A DNA stretch of 64,000 bases from Pelomonas saccharophila_A (GCF_031458095.1 NZ_JAVDXU010000001.1:1736001-1800000), one strand, 5' to 3'; counted from the stretch's first letter, positions 33,389-42,951 are shown. Made by a program: numbers and translations. Notes: a model not told the origin generated them from the letters alone.

Positions 33389-34191
33389 CCGTCGACGAGG
33401 CGCTTGCCCTCGCCCGCCAGCTCGGCGTCGAGCGCGGCGATGCGCAGACGCTGCTCGGTCACCTGACCGGCCAGGGTCGCGCCTGGCTGATCACCCATGG
33501 TGACGCGCCCGTGGACGCGGAACCCTCCTTGCGCCGCCTGGCCGCGGGCGAACCCCTGGCTCATCTGACCGGCTGGCAGCCCTTCCACGGCCTGAAGCTG
33601 CAGGTCACTCCGGCCACGCTGATCCCCCGGCCGGACACCGAGACCCTGGTCGACTGGGCGCTGGAACGGCTCGCCGAGCTGCCGGGCCAGCCCAGCGTCG
33701 TCGACCTCGGCACCGGCAGCGGCGCCATTGCGCTCGCCATCAAGGCGGCCTGCCCGCGCGCTCAGGTCACGGCCGTCGACTTCAGCGCCGAAGCCCTGGC
33801 CATCGCCCGCGCCAATGGCGAGCGCCTGGGCCTGGCCGTCGACTGGCGCCACGGCAGCTGGTTCGAGCCGCTGGCCGGCCAGGGCTTCGACCTCGTCGTC
33901 AGCAACCCGCCCTATATCGCCGGCGACGACCCGCATCTGCCGGCCCTGCGCCACGAGCCCCTCGCCGCCCTGACGCCTGGCGGCGACGGCCTGGCTGACC
34001 TGCGTACGCTGATTGATGTTGCACCGCAACACCTCAACGGCGGCGGCTGGCTGCTGATGGAGCATGGCTGGGACCAGGCCGAAACCGTCGCCGCCTGGCT
34101 GGCCGCGCGCGGATTCACCATGGTGACGCTGAGGCGCGACCTGGCCGATCGGCCCCGGGCCAGCGGCGGCCGCTGGGGTGCAACCAGCTGA
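33385..34191 (+). CDS. prmC: Release factor glutamine methyltransferase
   Basis: A 268-residue SAM-dependent methyltransferase that modifies the GGQ glutamine of release factors. The SAM motif LGTGSGA (108-114) and the substrate motif NPPY (174-177) are intact. The N-terminal helical domain (about 1-80) is present, with PRPDTETLVD at its end. It overlaps prfA by four bases (ATGA), which couples the modifying enzyme to its substrate. Confidence 0.95.
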   Translation: MTVDEALALARQLGVERGDAQTLLGHLTGQGRAWLITHGDAPVDAEPSLRRLAAGEPLAHLTGWQPFHGLKLQVTPATLIPRPDTETLVDWALERLAELPGQPSVVDLGTGSGAIALAIKAACPRAQVTAVDFSAEALAIARANGERLGLAVDWRHGSWFEPLAGQGFDLVVSNPPYIAGDDPHLPALRHEPLAALTPGGDGLADLRTLIDVAPQHLNGGGWLLMEHGWDQAETVAAWLAARGFTMVTLRRDLADRPRASGGRWGATS

Positions 34192-34302
34192 AACCACCCC
34201 GAAATGTGTGATGTATTGCTGCCAGTTCTTGATTCCCGTAACTGAGCGGCCGGCGTAGTATCAAATCCCGGTGCCAGCCGATGCACCGCGCAGGAGACGA
34301 TC

Positions 34303-34875
34303 ATGGCCCGCCTCGCCAGCGCTGCAGTACTGAGCCTCTCTGTCCTTTTCACCGCGTCCGCCCTGGCGGCTGACAGCGATGCCAATCCGCGCTGGCAGGC
34401 ACGATTGCAGCTGAGCAGCGTCGATGGCGGCACCGAGGCCCAGCAGCCTCATCTCGGCGGCTCCCGCGTCCTCAGCGCCAATCTGCTCGGCGACTACTAC
34501 CTCACCAAGTCGGGCATGACGGGCGTCAGCGGCGGCCTGCGCGCCACCGGCGGCCTGCTGCTCGGCCCCCTGTCGATGGCGCAAAGCAGCGGCGGCCTGG
34601 CCCTGGGCAGCGGCCCCGTCGCCGCCGGCCGGCGCAGCCTGTCGCTGAGCGGCCCGGACGGCTATTCGGACAACGCCAACCTCTCCTACGTCGGCATCGG
34701 CTACACCGGCCGCGTCACGGGGGGCGGCCTGGCCTTCAGTGCCGACTTCGGCCTGATGTCGGGCTCCTATGGCGGCCTGCGCCTGGGCCGCAGCAGCGCC
34801 CAGGGCTTCGAGGACGCGATGCGCGATCTGCGCTTCAAGCCCCTGCTGCAACTGGGTCTGGCCTACAGCTACTGA
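34303..34875 (+). CDS. Exported protein, possible small outer-membrane barrel
   Basis: A 190-residue protein with signal peptide (MARLASAAVLSLSVLFTASALA). The mature part is Gly/Ser-rich with alternating segments such as LSANLLGDYYLTKSG and LSYVGIGYTGRV, ending LLQLGLAYSY. An aromatic C-terminus after alternating residues suggests an outer-membrane beta-barrel. AGGAGA before ATG 34303 supports the start. No function is assigned. Confidence 0.65.
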   Translation: MARLASAAVLSLSVLFTASALAADSDANPRWQARLQLSSVDGGTEAQQPHLGGSRVLSANLLGDYYLTKSGMTGVSGGLRATGGLLLGPLSMAQSSGGLALGSGPVAAGRRSLSLSGPDGYSDNANLSYVGIGYTGRVTGGGLAFSADFGLMSGSYGGLRLGRSSAQGFEDAMRDLRFKPLLQLGLAYSY

Positions 34876-34928
34876 CCGGCCCTCGCGCTGTCTCGGATAA
34901 TCGGGGTTTTGCCTTTCCGAGAACTGCA

Positions 34929-35243
34929 ATGAGCGACGTTCAGCAACGCATCGACGACCTGGTCAAATCCAACCGCGTCGTGCTCTTCATGAAGGGAACG
35001 GCCCAGTTCCCCATGTGCGGCTTCTCCGGCCGCGCCATCCAGATCCTGAAGGCCGCCGGCGTGACCGACCTGAAGACCTTCAACGTGCTGGAGGATGAGG
35101 AAGTGCGCCAGGGCATCAAGGACTACGCCAACTGGCCCACCATCCCCCAGCTCTACATCGGCGGTGAATTCGTCGGCGGCTCGGACATCATGATGGAGAT
35201 GTACGAATCGGGTGAGCTGCAGCAGGCCCTCGCCACCGCTTGA
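34929..35243 (+). CDS. grxD: Monothiol glutaredoxin, Grx4 type
   Basis: A 104-residue CGFS glutaredoxin (Cys30 in MCGFSG) that carries [2Fe-2S] clusters with glutathione. Family segments KGTAQFPMCGFS, NWPTIPQLYI and GEFVGGSDI are complete. It starts 53 bp after the barrel gene, and its stop shares one base with the ubiX start. It lies near prfA-prmC as in many betaproteobacteria. Confidence 0.95.
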   Translation: MSDVQQRIDDLVKSNRVVLFMKGTAQFPMCGFSGRAIQILKAAGVTDLKTFNVLEDEEVRQGIKDYANWPTIPQLYIGGEFVGGSDIMMEMYESGELQQALATA

Positions 35244-35806
35244 TGACTCAGCGGCTCGTCGTCGGACTGACGGGCGCGACCGGCGCGGCGTACGCGCTGC
35301 GCCTGTTGCGCCGTTCGCGCGAGCTGGGCGTCGAAACCCATCTTGTCGCCACGCCCGCCGGCATCCTGAATGCCCATCACGAGCTGGGGCTGGACCGCTC
35401 GATGCTGGAAGCCGAAGCGGACCATGCCCATGCGCCGGGAGACATCGGCGCCTGCATCGCCAGCGGCAGCTTCGCCACGGCCGCCATGGTCGTGGCGCCC
35501 TGCTCGATGAAATCCCTCGCTGCCATCGCCCATGGCCTGGGCGACAACCTGCTGACCCGCGCCGCCGACGTGACACTGAAGGAGCGCCGCCGCCTCATCC
35601 TGATGGTGCGCGAGACGCCGCTGAACCTGGCGCATCTGCGCAATATGGTCGCCGTGACGGAGATGGGTGGCATCTGCTTCCCGCCGTTGCCGGCCTTCTA
35701 CCATCACCCCAAGACCATAGCCGAGATGGTCAACGAGACGGCAGAACGGGTGCTGGAACTGGCTGGTGTGAGCCAGGCACAACCCAAGGTCTGGACGGGC
35801 CTGTAG
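35243..35806 (+). CDS. ubiX: Flavin prenyltransferase
   Basis: A 187-residue UbiX/Pad1-family enzyme. It makes prenylated FMN, the cofactor of UbiD-type decarboxylases in ubiquinone synthesis. The FMN loop GLTGATGAAYALRLL, the segment VVAPCSMKSLAAIAHG, and RETPLNLAHLRNM are typical. The ATG at 35243 overlaps the grxD stop by one base; a TTG three bases upstream is possible. Confidence 0.93.
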   Translation: MTQRLVVGLTGATGAAYALRLLRRSRELGVETHLVATPAGILNAHHELGLDRSMLEAEADHAHAPGDIGACIASGSFATAAMVVAPCSMKSLAAIAHGLGDNLLTRAADVTLKERRRLILMVRETPLNLAHLRNMVAVTEMGGICFPPLPAFYHHPKTIAEMVNETAERVLELAGVSQAQPKVWTGL

Positions 35807-35911
35807 TAGCCCGTCAACGCTGATCAGGGGGGCATTCCCCGCTCAGCTGGACCGTTTGCACCGGCGCCGCTCCCGCAAGATGCCCGCATCTACCGGCTCA
35901 ACGGGTGCGCC

Positions 35912-36490
35912 ATGCTTTCTGGCCTCAACAGCTCTCTGCTCAGCTATCTGAGCCTGCAAGGTCAGGACAGCGCGGCAACCAGCAACGCCGCCGCCGGCAA
36001 GTCCAGCACGCCGACGATCTCGTCTGCTGCGATGCAGCGCGCTGCGGGCACGGCAAAGACGTCGACCGCCGTCCACAACCTCGACACCAGCCAGAAGAAG
36101 CTGGCCACCGAGCTGCGCGCCGCCATGGACAAGGCCGGAGTCCATCTCACGGGCGCCATCGAGTTCTCGGTGAAGAGCGATGGCAGCGTCGACATCAAGG
36201 GCTCGGACGCCGACAAGGCCGCGACCCAGGCCTTCCTGAAAGCCGACACCAGCCAACCCGGCTTCGCCAACCGCATCGCGACCCAGGCGCGCGACGCACT
36301 GAAGCTGTCGACCAGCATCCAGCAGAGCGCCGCCATCTCGCAGGCTGCCAAGCTTGCCAAGACCTCGGGCGGCGTGATGTCGCTCTACACCTCGCTGATG
36401 CAGCAGACCGCCGCCACCAGCGTGGTGTTCTCGGTCTCGGCGGCGTCGAGCTCGCTGACCTACCCGGGCTCGCTGGCGACCAACGCCTGA
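35912..36490 (+). CDS. Uncharacterised Ala/Ser/Thr-rich protein
   Basis: The protein has 192 residues, no signal peptide and no recognised domain. It starts MLSGLNSSLLSYLSLQGQ, has a low-complexity Ala/Ser region and a charged middle (SVKSDGSVDIKGSDADKA), and ends LTYPGSLATNA. The pattern recalls flagellar or secreted accessory proteins with disordered ends, but this is only a resemblance. It stands alone between ubiX and the convergent peptidase gene. The 105-bp upstream gap shows no clear promoter. Confidence 0.55.
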   Translation: MLSGLNSSLLSYLSLQGQDSAATSNAAAGKSSTPTISSAAMQRAAGTAKTSTAVHNLDTSQKKLATELRAAMDKAGVHLTGAIEFSVKSDGSVDIKGSDADKAATQAFLKADTSQPGFANRIATQARDALKLSTSIQQSAAISQAAKLAKTSGGVMSLYTSLMQQTAATSVVFSVSAASSSLTYPGSLATNA

Positions 36491-36512
36491 CGAACCCGGG
36501 CCGCCCGCAGAC

Positions 36513-38651
36513 TCAGGGCTTCTGCACCACCAGGCCGCGGCGCTCCAGCAGCGGCTTGATGTCGGGCTCGTGACCGACGAGGTTGCGGAACAGCACCATC
36601 GCGTCTTCCGAACCGCCGCGCGACAGCAGCTTGGCGCGCAGCGCGTCGCCATTGGCGCGCTTGAGGCCGCCATGGGCCTTCAGCCATTCCACGGTGTCGG
36701 CGTCCAGCACCTCGCTCCAGATGTAGGCGTAGTAGCCGGCCGAATAGCCGCCCATGATGTGGCTGAAGTAGGGCAGACGGTAGCGCGGCGGCACGGGGCC
36801 GAAGTCGAGACCTTCGTCCTTCAGCACCTTGGCCTCGAAGGCCATGACGGCGTCGGCCGCCGGCACCTCACCGGCCTTGAGCTGGTGCAGGCGCTGGTCG
36901 ACGATGGCCGCGCTCAGATAGGACAGGGTCGTGTAGCCCTGGTTGAAGCGCTTGGCGCGCGCCACCTTGTCCAGCAACTCGCGCGGCATGGGGGCGCCCG
37001 TCTGGTAGTGCTTGGCGTAGTTGGCCAGCACGCTGGGCCAGTCGGCCCAGACTTCGTTGACCTGCGAGGGGTATTCGACGAAGTCGCGCGGCACGCGCGA
37101 CAGGCTCGGGTACAGGCCCTTGTTGAACATGCCATGCAGGGCATGGCCGAACTCGTGGAAGAGCGTGTTGACCTCGTCCCAGGTCAGCAGCGTCGGCTCG
37201 CCGGCCGGCGGCTTGGGGATGTTGAGGTGGTTGGCCACGACGGGCTGGGTGCCCTCCAGCGGGTTCTGGCCCACATAGGCATTCATCCAGGCGCCGCCGC
37301 GCTTGCTCGGGCGGGCATAGAGGTCGGCGATGAAGATGGCGAGCTGCTTGCCGTCCTTGTCGAAGACGTCGTAGGTGCGCACATCGTCGCGGTAGACCGG
37401 CAGGTCGGTGCGACGCTTGAAGCTGATGCCATAGAGCTGGTGGGCGGCATGGAACACGCCCTTCTCCAGCACGCTGGTCAGCTCCAGATAGGGCTTGAGC
37501 TGGCTCTCGTCGAAGCCGTACTTGGTCGCGCGCAGCTTCTCCGAGTAGTAGCTCCAGTCCCAAGGCTGCAGCTCGAAGCTGGTCTGCTGCTTGGCCGACT
37601 GGTCGGCGTCGATGAGCTTCTGCAGTTCGGCGGCTTCCTGCCTGGCCGAGGCGACGGCAGCCGGACCGAGCTTGCCCAGCATGGCGTTGACGGCGTCCGC
37701 TGTCTTTGCAGTCTCCTCTTCCAGCACAAAGGCGGCCGGCGTCGCGTAGCCCAGCAGCGCCGCGCGTTCCTGGCGCAGCGCCATCACGCGGGCGATGATG
37801 CCCGTCGTGTCATTGGCATTGCCGCGGCTGCCGCGTGCCACCGAGGCGCGGTGCAGGCGCTCGCGCAGGGCGCGGTTCTGCAGCTCGGTCTCCTGCGGCT
37901 GGATGGTGGTGTTCAGCAGCGTCAGCAGGTATTTGCCTTCCAGGCCCTTTTTCTTGGCGGCCTCGGCCGCGGCGGAAATCTGGGCCGGCGTGAGACCTGC
38001 CAGCTCGTCGGCGCTGTCGACGACGATGGCCGAGTCGTTCACCTCGGCCAGTACGGCCTTGTTGAAGCGCGCGCCCAGCATCGCCAGCTCGGCGTTGATG
38101 GCCCGCATGCGGGTCTTCTGCTCGTCGCTGAGCTGGGCGCCGGCGCGCACCATGTCGCGGCGATAGCGCTCGATGAGGCGCTTGGCTTCAGCGTTCGGCG
38201 CCGCCTTGTTGCGGGCCGCATAGAGGACCTCGATGCGGGCGAACAGCTTGGGATTGAGCTGGATGGCGTCGCGATGGGCGGCGAGCTTGGCGGCGTAGTC
38301 GGTCTGCAGCTGCTGGCGGGCCGGGTTGGCGTCGGCACCGATCAGGCTGAACAGCAGGGTGCTGGTGCGGCCCAGCAGACGACCGCTGCGCTCCATCGCG
38401 ATGATGGTGTTGTCGAACGTCGGCGCAGCAGGGTTGTCGGCGATGGCCTGGATCTCGGCCAACTGATCGGCCATGCCCTTGTCCAGAGCCGGGCCGAAGT
38501 GCTCATCCCTGACCTTGTCGAACTGCGGGTACTGCAGCGGCAGCGGGCTGGGCGAGAACAGGGGGTTGTCGGAAGGCGCTTGAGCCCAGGCCAGGCCGGT
38601 GGCGAGCAAGGTGGAAAGCAGGAGAGGCGCGAAGCGTTTGGCAGCGGGCAT
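36513..38651 (-). CDS. dcp: M3 family metallopeptidase, peptidyl-dipeptidase Dcp-like, exported
   Basis: A 712-residue zinc peptidase with HEFGHALH (His499, Glu500, His503) in the M3 fold. A signal peptide (MPAAKRFAPLLLSTLLATGLAWA) indicates a periplasmic enzyme. Other M3 segments are GAWMNAYVGQNP and YFSHIMGGYSAGYYAYIWS. Dcp removes C-terminal dipeptides from oligopeptides. ATG 38651 is chosen because it gives an intact signal peptide. Oligopeptidase A-like specificity cannot be excluded. Confidence 0.88.
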   Translation of the reverse strand: MPAAKRFAPLLLSTLLATGLAWAQAPSDNPLFSPSPLPLQYPQFDKVRDEHFGPALDKGMADQLAEIQAIADNPAAPTFDNTIIAMERSGRLLGRTSTLLFSLIGADANPARQQLQTDYAAKLAAHRDAIQLNPKLFARIEVLYAARNKAAPNAEAKRLIERYRRDMVRAGAQLSDEQKTRMRAINAELAMLGARFNKAVLAEVNDSAIVVDSADELAGLTPAQISAAAEAAKKKGLEGKYLLTLLNTTIQPQETELQNRALRERLHRASVARGSRGNANDTTGIIARVMALRQERAALLGYATPAAFVLEEETAKTADAVNAMLGKLGPAAVASARQEAAELQKLIDADQSAKQQTSFELQPWDWSYYSEKLRATKYGFDESQLKPYLELTSVLEKGVFHAAHQLYGISFKRRTDLPVYRDDVRTYDVFDKDGKQLAIFIADLYARPSKRGGAWMNAYVGQNPLEGTQPVVANHLNIPKPPAGEPTLLTWDEVNTLFHEFGHALHGMFNKGLYPSLSRVPRDFVEYPSQVNEVWADWPSVLANYAKHYQTGAPMPRELLDKVARAKRFNQGYTTLSYLSAAIVDQRLHQLKAGEVPAADAVMAFEAKVLKDEGLDFGPVPPRYRLPYFSHIMGGYSAGYYAYIWSEVLDADTVEWLKAHGGLKRANGDALRAKLLSRGGSEDAMVLFRNLVGHEPDIKPLLERRGLVVQKP

Positions 38652-38750
38652 GGGAAGGCTTGTCTTGTGGACGGAACCGCAAAGCCTAACGCGGCAACAG
38701 GCGCCAGCCACAAGCCACGCCGGGTCAACCCTGAGGGCTTTACCGGCCCT

Positions 38751-39359
38751 TCACTTCTCGCCGGGCAGCAGCCATTGCCGGCGTGCGGCGAACACGGCGT
38801 TCGGGTACTCGGGCCTGCCGCGGCTGCCGTTGTAGCGCCCCAGGGCCAGATACAGATCGCCCTTCTCCAGGTCGAGGTAGTGGCGCAGGATGACGCAGCC
38901 AAAACGCAGATTGCTCTGCATGTGAAAGAGCCGCGCCGCGTCGCCATCGCCGATCAGCTTGGTCCAGAAGGGCATGACCTGCATATAGCCGCGCGCGCCG
39001 GCGATGCTGATGGCGTATTTGCGAAAGCCGCTCTCGACCTGCACCAGGCCCAGCACCAGGCTGGGCTCCAGGCCCGCACGCTTGGCCTCGTACCAGACCG
39101 TCTCGAGGAACTCGATGCGAATCTGCGTCTCGGTCTTGCGCTTCTTCAGCCGCTCGCTCATCTCGCCCAGCCAGCGCAGATAAGCCATGCGTTCGTCGAC
39201 CTGATGCGCCTCGAATCTCGGCCGCGGCGGCGCGGCTTGTGCGATGGAGGCGCTCAAGGCCGAGCGCATCGAGTCGGCCAGCGGCTCCTCGACCTGAGCG
39301 CCCGCCCGCGCCGCCAGCGGTGCGGCGAGCAGGCTGGACAGCAGCAGCCGGCGCTTCAA
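38751..39359 (-). CDS. Lytic transglycosylase, SLT domain
   Basis: A 202-residue protein with signal peptide (MKRRLLLSSLLAAPLAARA). A helical linker is followed by a Slt-type domain. The catalytic Glu109 lies in VQVESGF, followed by GARGYMQVMPFW and YNGSRG. It cleaves peptidoglycan glycan strands to give anhydromuropeptides in the periplasm. Its start overlaps the proS stop by four bases, so it follows proS in one transcript, a common betaproteobacterial arrangement. Confidence 0.9.
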   Translation of the reverse strand: MKRRLLLSSLLAAPLAARAGAQVEEPLADSMRSALSASIAQAAPPRPRFEAHQVDERMAYLRWLGEMSERLKKRKTETQIRIEFLETVWYEAKRAGLEPSLVLGLVQVESGFRKYAISIAGARGYMQVMPFWTKLIGDGDAARLFHMQSNLRFGCVILRHYLDLEKGDLYLALGRYNGSRGRPEYPNAVFAARRQWLLPGEK

Positions 39360-41101
39360 AGCTTGAGCAGGCCCTTCAGGTGGCCAACCACATCGTTGAC
39401 GCCGAGCTTGGTCGCGGCGTCGTCACGGCGGCCCTGGTATTCGACCTGGCCTTCCTTCAGGCCACGGTCGCCCAGCACGACGCGGTGGGGCACGCCGATC
39501 AGCTCCCAGTCCGCGAACATCGCACCGGGGCGCTCGCCGCGGTCGTCCAGCAGCACATCCACGCCCAAGGCCTTCAGCTCTTCGTAGAGCTTGTCGGCCG
39601 CGGCCTTCACGTCTGCGCTGCGGTCCGCGCCGATGGGGCAGATCACGACCGTGAACGGCGCGATGGCGTCCGGCCAGATGATGCCGCGGGCATCGTGGTT
39701 CTGCTCGATGGCGGCGCCCAGGATGCGGGTCACGCCGATGCCGTAGCAGCCCATCTCCATCAGGGCCGGCTTGCCGTTCTCGTCCAGGAAGGTCGCATTC
39801 ATGGCCTTGCTGTACTTGGTGCCGAGATAGAAGACATGGCCAACCTCGATGCCGCGCTGGATGGCCAGCAGGCCCTTGCCGTCGGGCGAGGGATCGCCGG
39901 CGACGACGTTGCGGATGTCGGCCACCAGGTCGGGCTCGGGCAGGTCGCGGCCCCAGTTGACGCCGGTGAAGTGGAAGTCCACCTCGTTGGCGCCGCAGAT
40001 GAAGTCGCTCATGACGGCGACGGTGCGATCGGCGACGATCTTGACGGGCTTCTTCAGGCCGATGGGCCCCAGGTAGCCCGGCTTGCAGCCGAAATGGTCG
40101 ACGATTTCGCCAACCGTGGCGAAGCGGAACCCGCCCTTGAGGCCTTCGACCTTGCCGGCCTTCACTTCGTTGAGCTCATGGTCGCCACGCACCAGCAGCA
40201 GCCAGACCTGGGTCTTGACGATATTGCCGTCCTTGTCGAGCTCGTCAGTGGCCAGCACCAGCGATTTGACGGTCTGGGCCAGCGGCAGGCCCAGCAGCAG
40301 CGCGACTTCCTCGCAGGTGGACTTGCCCGGCGTGGGCGTCTTGGCCTGGGCCTGCAGGGCCTCGCCGCGGGCGGGCAGCAGGGCCACGCCTTCAGCCAGC
40401 TCGATGTTGGCCGCGTAGTCGCTGGTGGGGCAGTAGACGATGGCGTCTTCGCCGGTCTCGGCGATGACCTGGAACTCGTGCGAGCGATCACCGCCGATGG
40501 CGCCGGTGTCGGCCGCGACGGCGCGGTACTGCAGGCCGAAGCGGTCGAAGATCTTGCAGTAGGCCGCGTACATATTGTCGTAGCTGCGGCCGGCGGCGTC
40601 CTTGTCACGGTCGAAGGAGTAGGCATCCTTCATCGTGAACTCGCGACCGCGCATCAGGCCGAAGCGGGGCCGGCGCTCGTCGCGGAACTTGGTCTGGATG
40701 TGATAGAAATTTTTCGGCAGCTGGCGGTAGGAGCGCAACTCCTGGCGGGCGATGTCGGTGATGACCTCTTCGCTGGTCGGCTGGACGATGAAGTCGCGGC
40801 CATGGCGGTCTTTCACGCGCAGCAGCTCGGGGCCCATCTTGTCGAAGCGGCCGGTCTCCTGCCACAGCTCGGCGGGTTGGATGACGGGCATCAGGCATTC
40901 GACGGCGCCGGCGGCGTCCATCTCCTCGCGGATGATCTTCTCGACCTTGCGGATGACGCGAAGCCCCATCGGCATGTAGTTGTAAATGCCCGCGCCCAGG
41001 CGCTTGATCATGCCGGCGCGCATCATCAGCTTGTGGCTGACGACCTCGGCATCGGCGGGGGCTTCCTTCAGCGTGGAGACGAAGAACTGGGTGGCTTTCA
41101 T
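39356..41101 (-). CDS. proS: Prolyl-tRNA synthetase
   Basis: A 581-residue class II synthetase of the bacterial ProS type. It has the editing (INS) domain between motifs 2 and 3 and a C-terminal anticodon-binding domain. Motif 1 lies around YNYMPMGLRVIRKVEKII, motif 2 around FRDERRPRFGLMRGREF, and motif 3 around GCYGIGVTRIL. ATG 41101 gives the canonical MKATQFFVSTLKEAP start. The leader contains a perfect stem-loop 20 bases before the start. Confidence 0.96.
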   Translation of the reverse strand: MKATQFFVSTLKEAPADAEVVSHKLMMRAGMIKRLGAGIYNYMPMGLRVIRKVEKIIREEMDAAGAVECLMPVIQPAELWQETGRFDKMGPELLRVKDRHGRDFIVQPTSEEVITDIARQELRSYRQLPKNFYHIQTKFRDERRPRFGLMRGREFTMKDAYSFDRDKDAAGRSYDNMYAAYCKIFDRFGLQYRAVAADTGAIGGDRSHEFQVIAETGEDAIVYCPTSDYAANIELAEGVALLPARGEALQAQAKTPTPGKSTCEEVALLLGLPLAQTVKSLVLATDELDKDGNIVKTQVWLLLVRGDHELNEVKAGKVEGLKGGFRFATVGEIVDHFGCKPGYLGPIGLKKPVKIVADRTVAVMSDFICGANEVDFHFTGVNWGRDLPEPDLVADIRNVVAGDPSPDGKGLLAIQRGIEVGHVFYLGTKYSKAMNATFLDENGKPALMEMGCYGIGVTRILGAAIEQNHDARGIIWPDAIAPFTVVICPIGADRSADVKAAADKLYEELKALGVDVLLDDRGERPGAMFADWELIGVPHRVVLGDRGLKEGQVEYQGRRDDAATKLGVNDVVGHLKGLLKL

Positions 41102-41120
41102 GGGCGGTACTAAATGCGAA

Positions 41121-41140
41121 GGCCGGGTGAAAACCCGGCC
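41121..41140 (-). other. Perfect stem-loop in the proS leader
   Basis: GGCCGGGT (41121-41128) and ACCCGGCC (41133-41140) form a perfect 8-bp stem with a 4-base loop, 20 bases upstream of the proS start. There is no T run on either side close enough for a terminator. It may affect translation of proS or mark a processing site. Confidence 0.4.
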
Positions 41141-41242
41141 GAAGTCACAGCAAAACAGGGGCAAATCTTCGGGTTAGCGAGGGCGCTGTCGCAATCGCGG
41201 CCCGATGCAATAATCGAACCAACTAGAGATTTGAGGTTGATT

Positions 41243-41839
41243 ATGCTCGACCGTGAAGGCTTCCGCCCCAACGTCGGCATCATCCTGCTCAACCAGCGCA
41301 ACGAGGTTTTCTGGGGCAAGCGCATCCGGACACACTCGTGGCAGTTCCCGCAAGGGGGCATCAAGCACGGTGAAACGCCTGAGCAGGCGATGTTCCGAGA
41401 GCTCCACGAAGAGGTGGGGCTCACGCCAGAGCATGTGCGCATCATCGCGAGGACTCGCGACTGGCTGCGCTACGAGGTGCCCGAGCACTTCATCCGGCGC
41501 GATGCGCGCGGCCACTATCGCGGCCAGAAACAGATCTGGTTCCTGCTGCAGATGGTGGGCCGTGACTGCGACATGAATCTGCGCGCCACCGACCACCCCG
41601 AGTTCGACGCCTGGCGCTGGAACGAGTACTGGGTGCCGCTGGAGGCCGTCATCGAGTTCAAGCGCGGCGTCTACGAGATGGCGCTGACGGAGCTCGCCCG
41701 CTATCTGCCGCGCATCAACCATCACAACCGCTATCTGCGGGCCGGCATGCGGCCGGCGCACCGGGAGCGCAACAGCGGACCGATGCCGCTGGAAGCGACG
41801 GCGACGCCGCCTGACGGCGAGCCGCCAAGCTCCTCCTAG
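41243..41839 (+). CDS. rppH: RNA pyrophosphohydrolase
   Basis: A 198-residue Nudix enzyme that removes pyrophosphate from 5' triphosphate RNA ends and so starts mRNA decay. The Nudix box GGIKHGETPEQAMFRELHEE is complete, preceded by SWQFPQ. The C-terminal extension beyond about residue 160 is Pro/Ser-rich and variable, as in other betaproteobacteria. Its stop overlaps the convergent proB stop in a shared CTAG. Confidence 0.94.
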   Translation: MLDREGFRPNVGIILLNQRNEVFWGKRIRTHSWQFPQGGIKHGETPEQAMFRELHEEVGLTPEHVRIIARTRDWLRYEVPEHFIRRDARGHYRGQKQIWFLLQMVGRDCDMNLRATDHPEFDAWRWNEYWVPLEAVIEFKRGVYEMALTELARYLPRINHHNRYLRAGMRPAHRERNSGPMPLEATATPPDGEPPSSS

Positions 41840-42951
41840 CGAAGTACGAGATTGTCTCGGTGAATCAGTTCAGGCTCTGCGGCATAGCCCAGCAGAGCCT
41901 CGAACTCCGAGGACGGCTTGCGGGCGATCAAGCGCGCTTCCGACGCTGAATAGTTGGCCAGGCCGCGGGCCAGTTCGACACCCTCGGTCGTCTGCACGGC
42001 GATGACGTCACCGCGATGGAAGCCGCCCTGCACTTCCACGACACCAATGGGCAGCAGGCTCTTGCCCTCGTCGCGCAGCTTGACGGCCGCGCCGGCATCG
42101 ACCTTGACGGAGCCGCGCAGCTGCAGGTGGTCGACCATCCACTGCTTGCGCGCCGCTAGCTTGGGCGTGGCCGCGAGCAGTGCAGTACCGATGGATTCGC
42201 CGCGCGCCAAGCGCAGCAGCACGTCGGGCTCGCGCCCCCACGCGATCACCGTGCCGGCGCCGCTGCCGGCGGCGCGCTTGGCCGCCAGGATCTTGGTGAT
42301 CATGCCGCCGCGGCCGATGCTGGAACCGGCGCCGCCCGCCATGCGCTCCAGTTCCGGGTCGCCGGCCTGGGCTGTGTCGATGAAACGGGCGTTGGGATCC
42401 TTGCGCGGATCGGCCGAATACAGGCCGCGCTGGTCGGTCAGGATGACGAGGGCATCGGCTTCGACGAGGTTGGCGACCAGGGCGCCCAGCGTGTCGTTGT
42501 CGCCGAACTTGATCTCGTCGTTGACGACGGTGTCGTTCTCGTTGATGACGGGCAGCACGCGATGGGCCAGCAGCGTCAGCAGCGTCGAGCGGGCGTTCAG
42601 ATAGCGCTCGCGGTCGGCCAGGTCGGCGTGGGTCAGCAACACCTGGGCGCTGGCCATGCCTTGGGCGCTGAGCTGGCTCTCGTACATCTGGGCCAGGCCC
42701 ATCTGGCCGACGGCCGCCGCGGCCTGCAGTTCGTGCAGCTCTTTGGGGCGCGTCGCCCAACCGAGGCGCTTCATGCCCTCGGCGATGGCACCGCTGGAGA
42801 CCATGACCAGCTCGCGCCCTTCGCTCGCCAACGCCGCCAGCTGGCGACTCCAGTTCGCAATCGCTTCGGCATCAACGCCGCGGCCCTCGTTGGTGACGAG
42901 GCTGGAACCGACTTTGACAACGATGCGACGCGCGCTGGACAGCAGACTCAT
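41836..42951 (-). CDS. proB: Glutamate 5-kinase
   Basis: A 371-residue enzyme that phosphorylates glutamate in the first step of proline synthesis. It has an amino-acid-kinase domain (VVKVGSSLVTNEGRG, VSSGAIAEGMKRLG, INENDTV, DQRGLYSADPR) and a C-terminal PUA domain (from about 280). The start overlaps the obgE stop (ATGA), continuing the rplU-rpmA-obgE-proB order conserved in betaproteobacteria. Confidence 0.96.
   Translation of the reverse strand: MSLLSSARRIVVKVGSSLVTNEGRGVDAEAIANWSRQLAALASEGRELVMVSSGAIAEGMKRLGWATRPKELHELQAAAAVGQMGLAQMYESQLSAQGMASAQVLLTHADLADRERYLNARSTLLTLLAHRVLPVINENDTVVNDEIKFGDNDTLGALVANLVEADALVILTDQRGLYSADPRKDPNARFIDTAQAGDPELERMAGGAGSSIGRGGMITKILAAKRAAGSGAGTVIAWGREPDVLLRLARGESIGTALLAATPKLAARKQWMVDHLQLRGSVKVDAGAAVKLRDEGKSLLPIGVVEVQGGFHRGDVIAVQTTEGVELARGLANYSASEARLIARKPSSEFEALLGYAAEPELIHRDNLVLR

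Noticed and set aside
35850..35880. Sigma-54-like TGG...TTGCA before the gene at 35912
   Set aside because: The distance between the GG and GC elements is three bases too short.
36570..39587. Very long open frame opposite the M3 peptidase and lytic transglycosylase genes
   Set aside because: It is antisense to two well-supported genes and has the repetitive Gly/Ala/Val/His/Arg composition produced by high-GC codon bias. No domain is visible.
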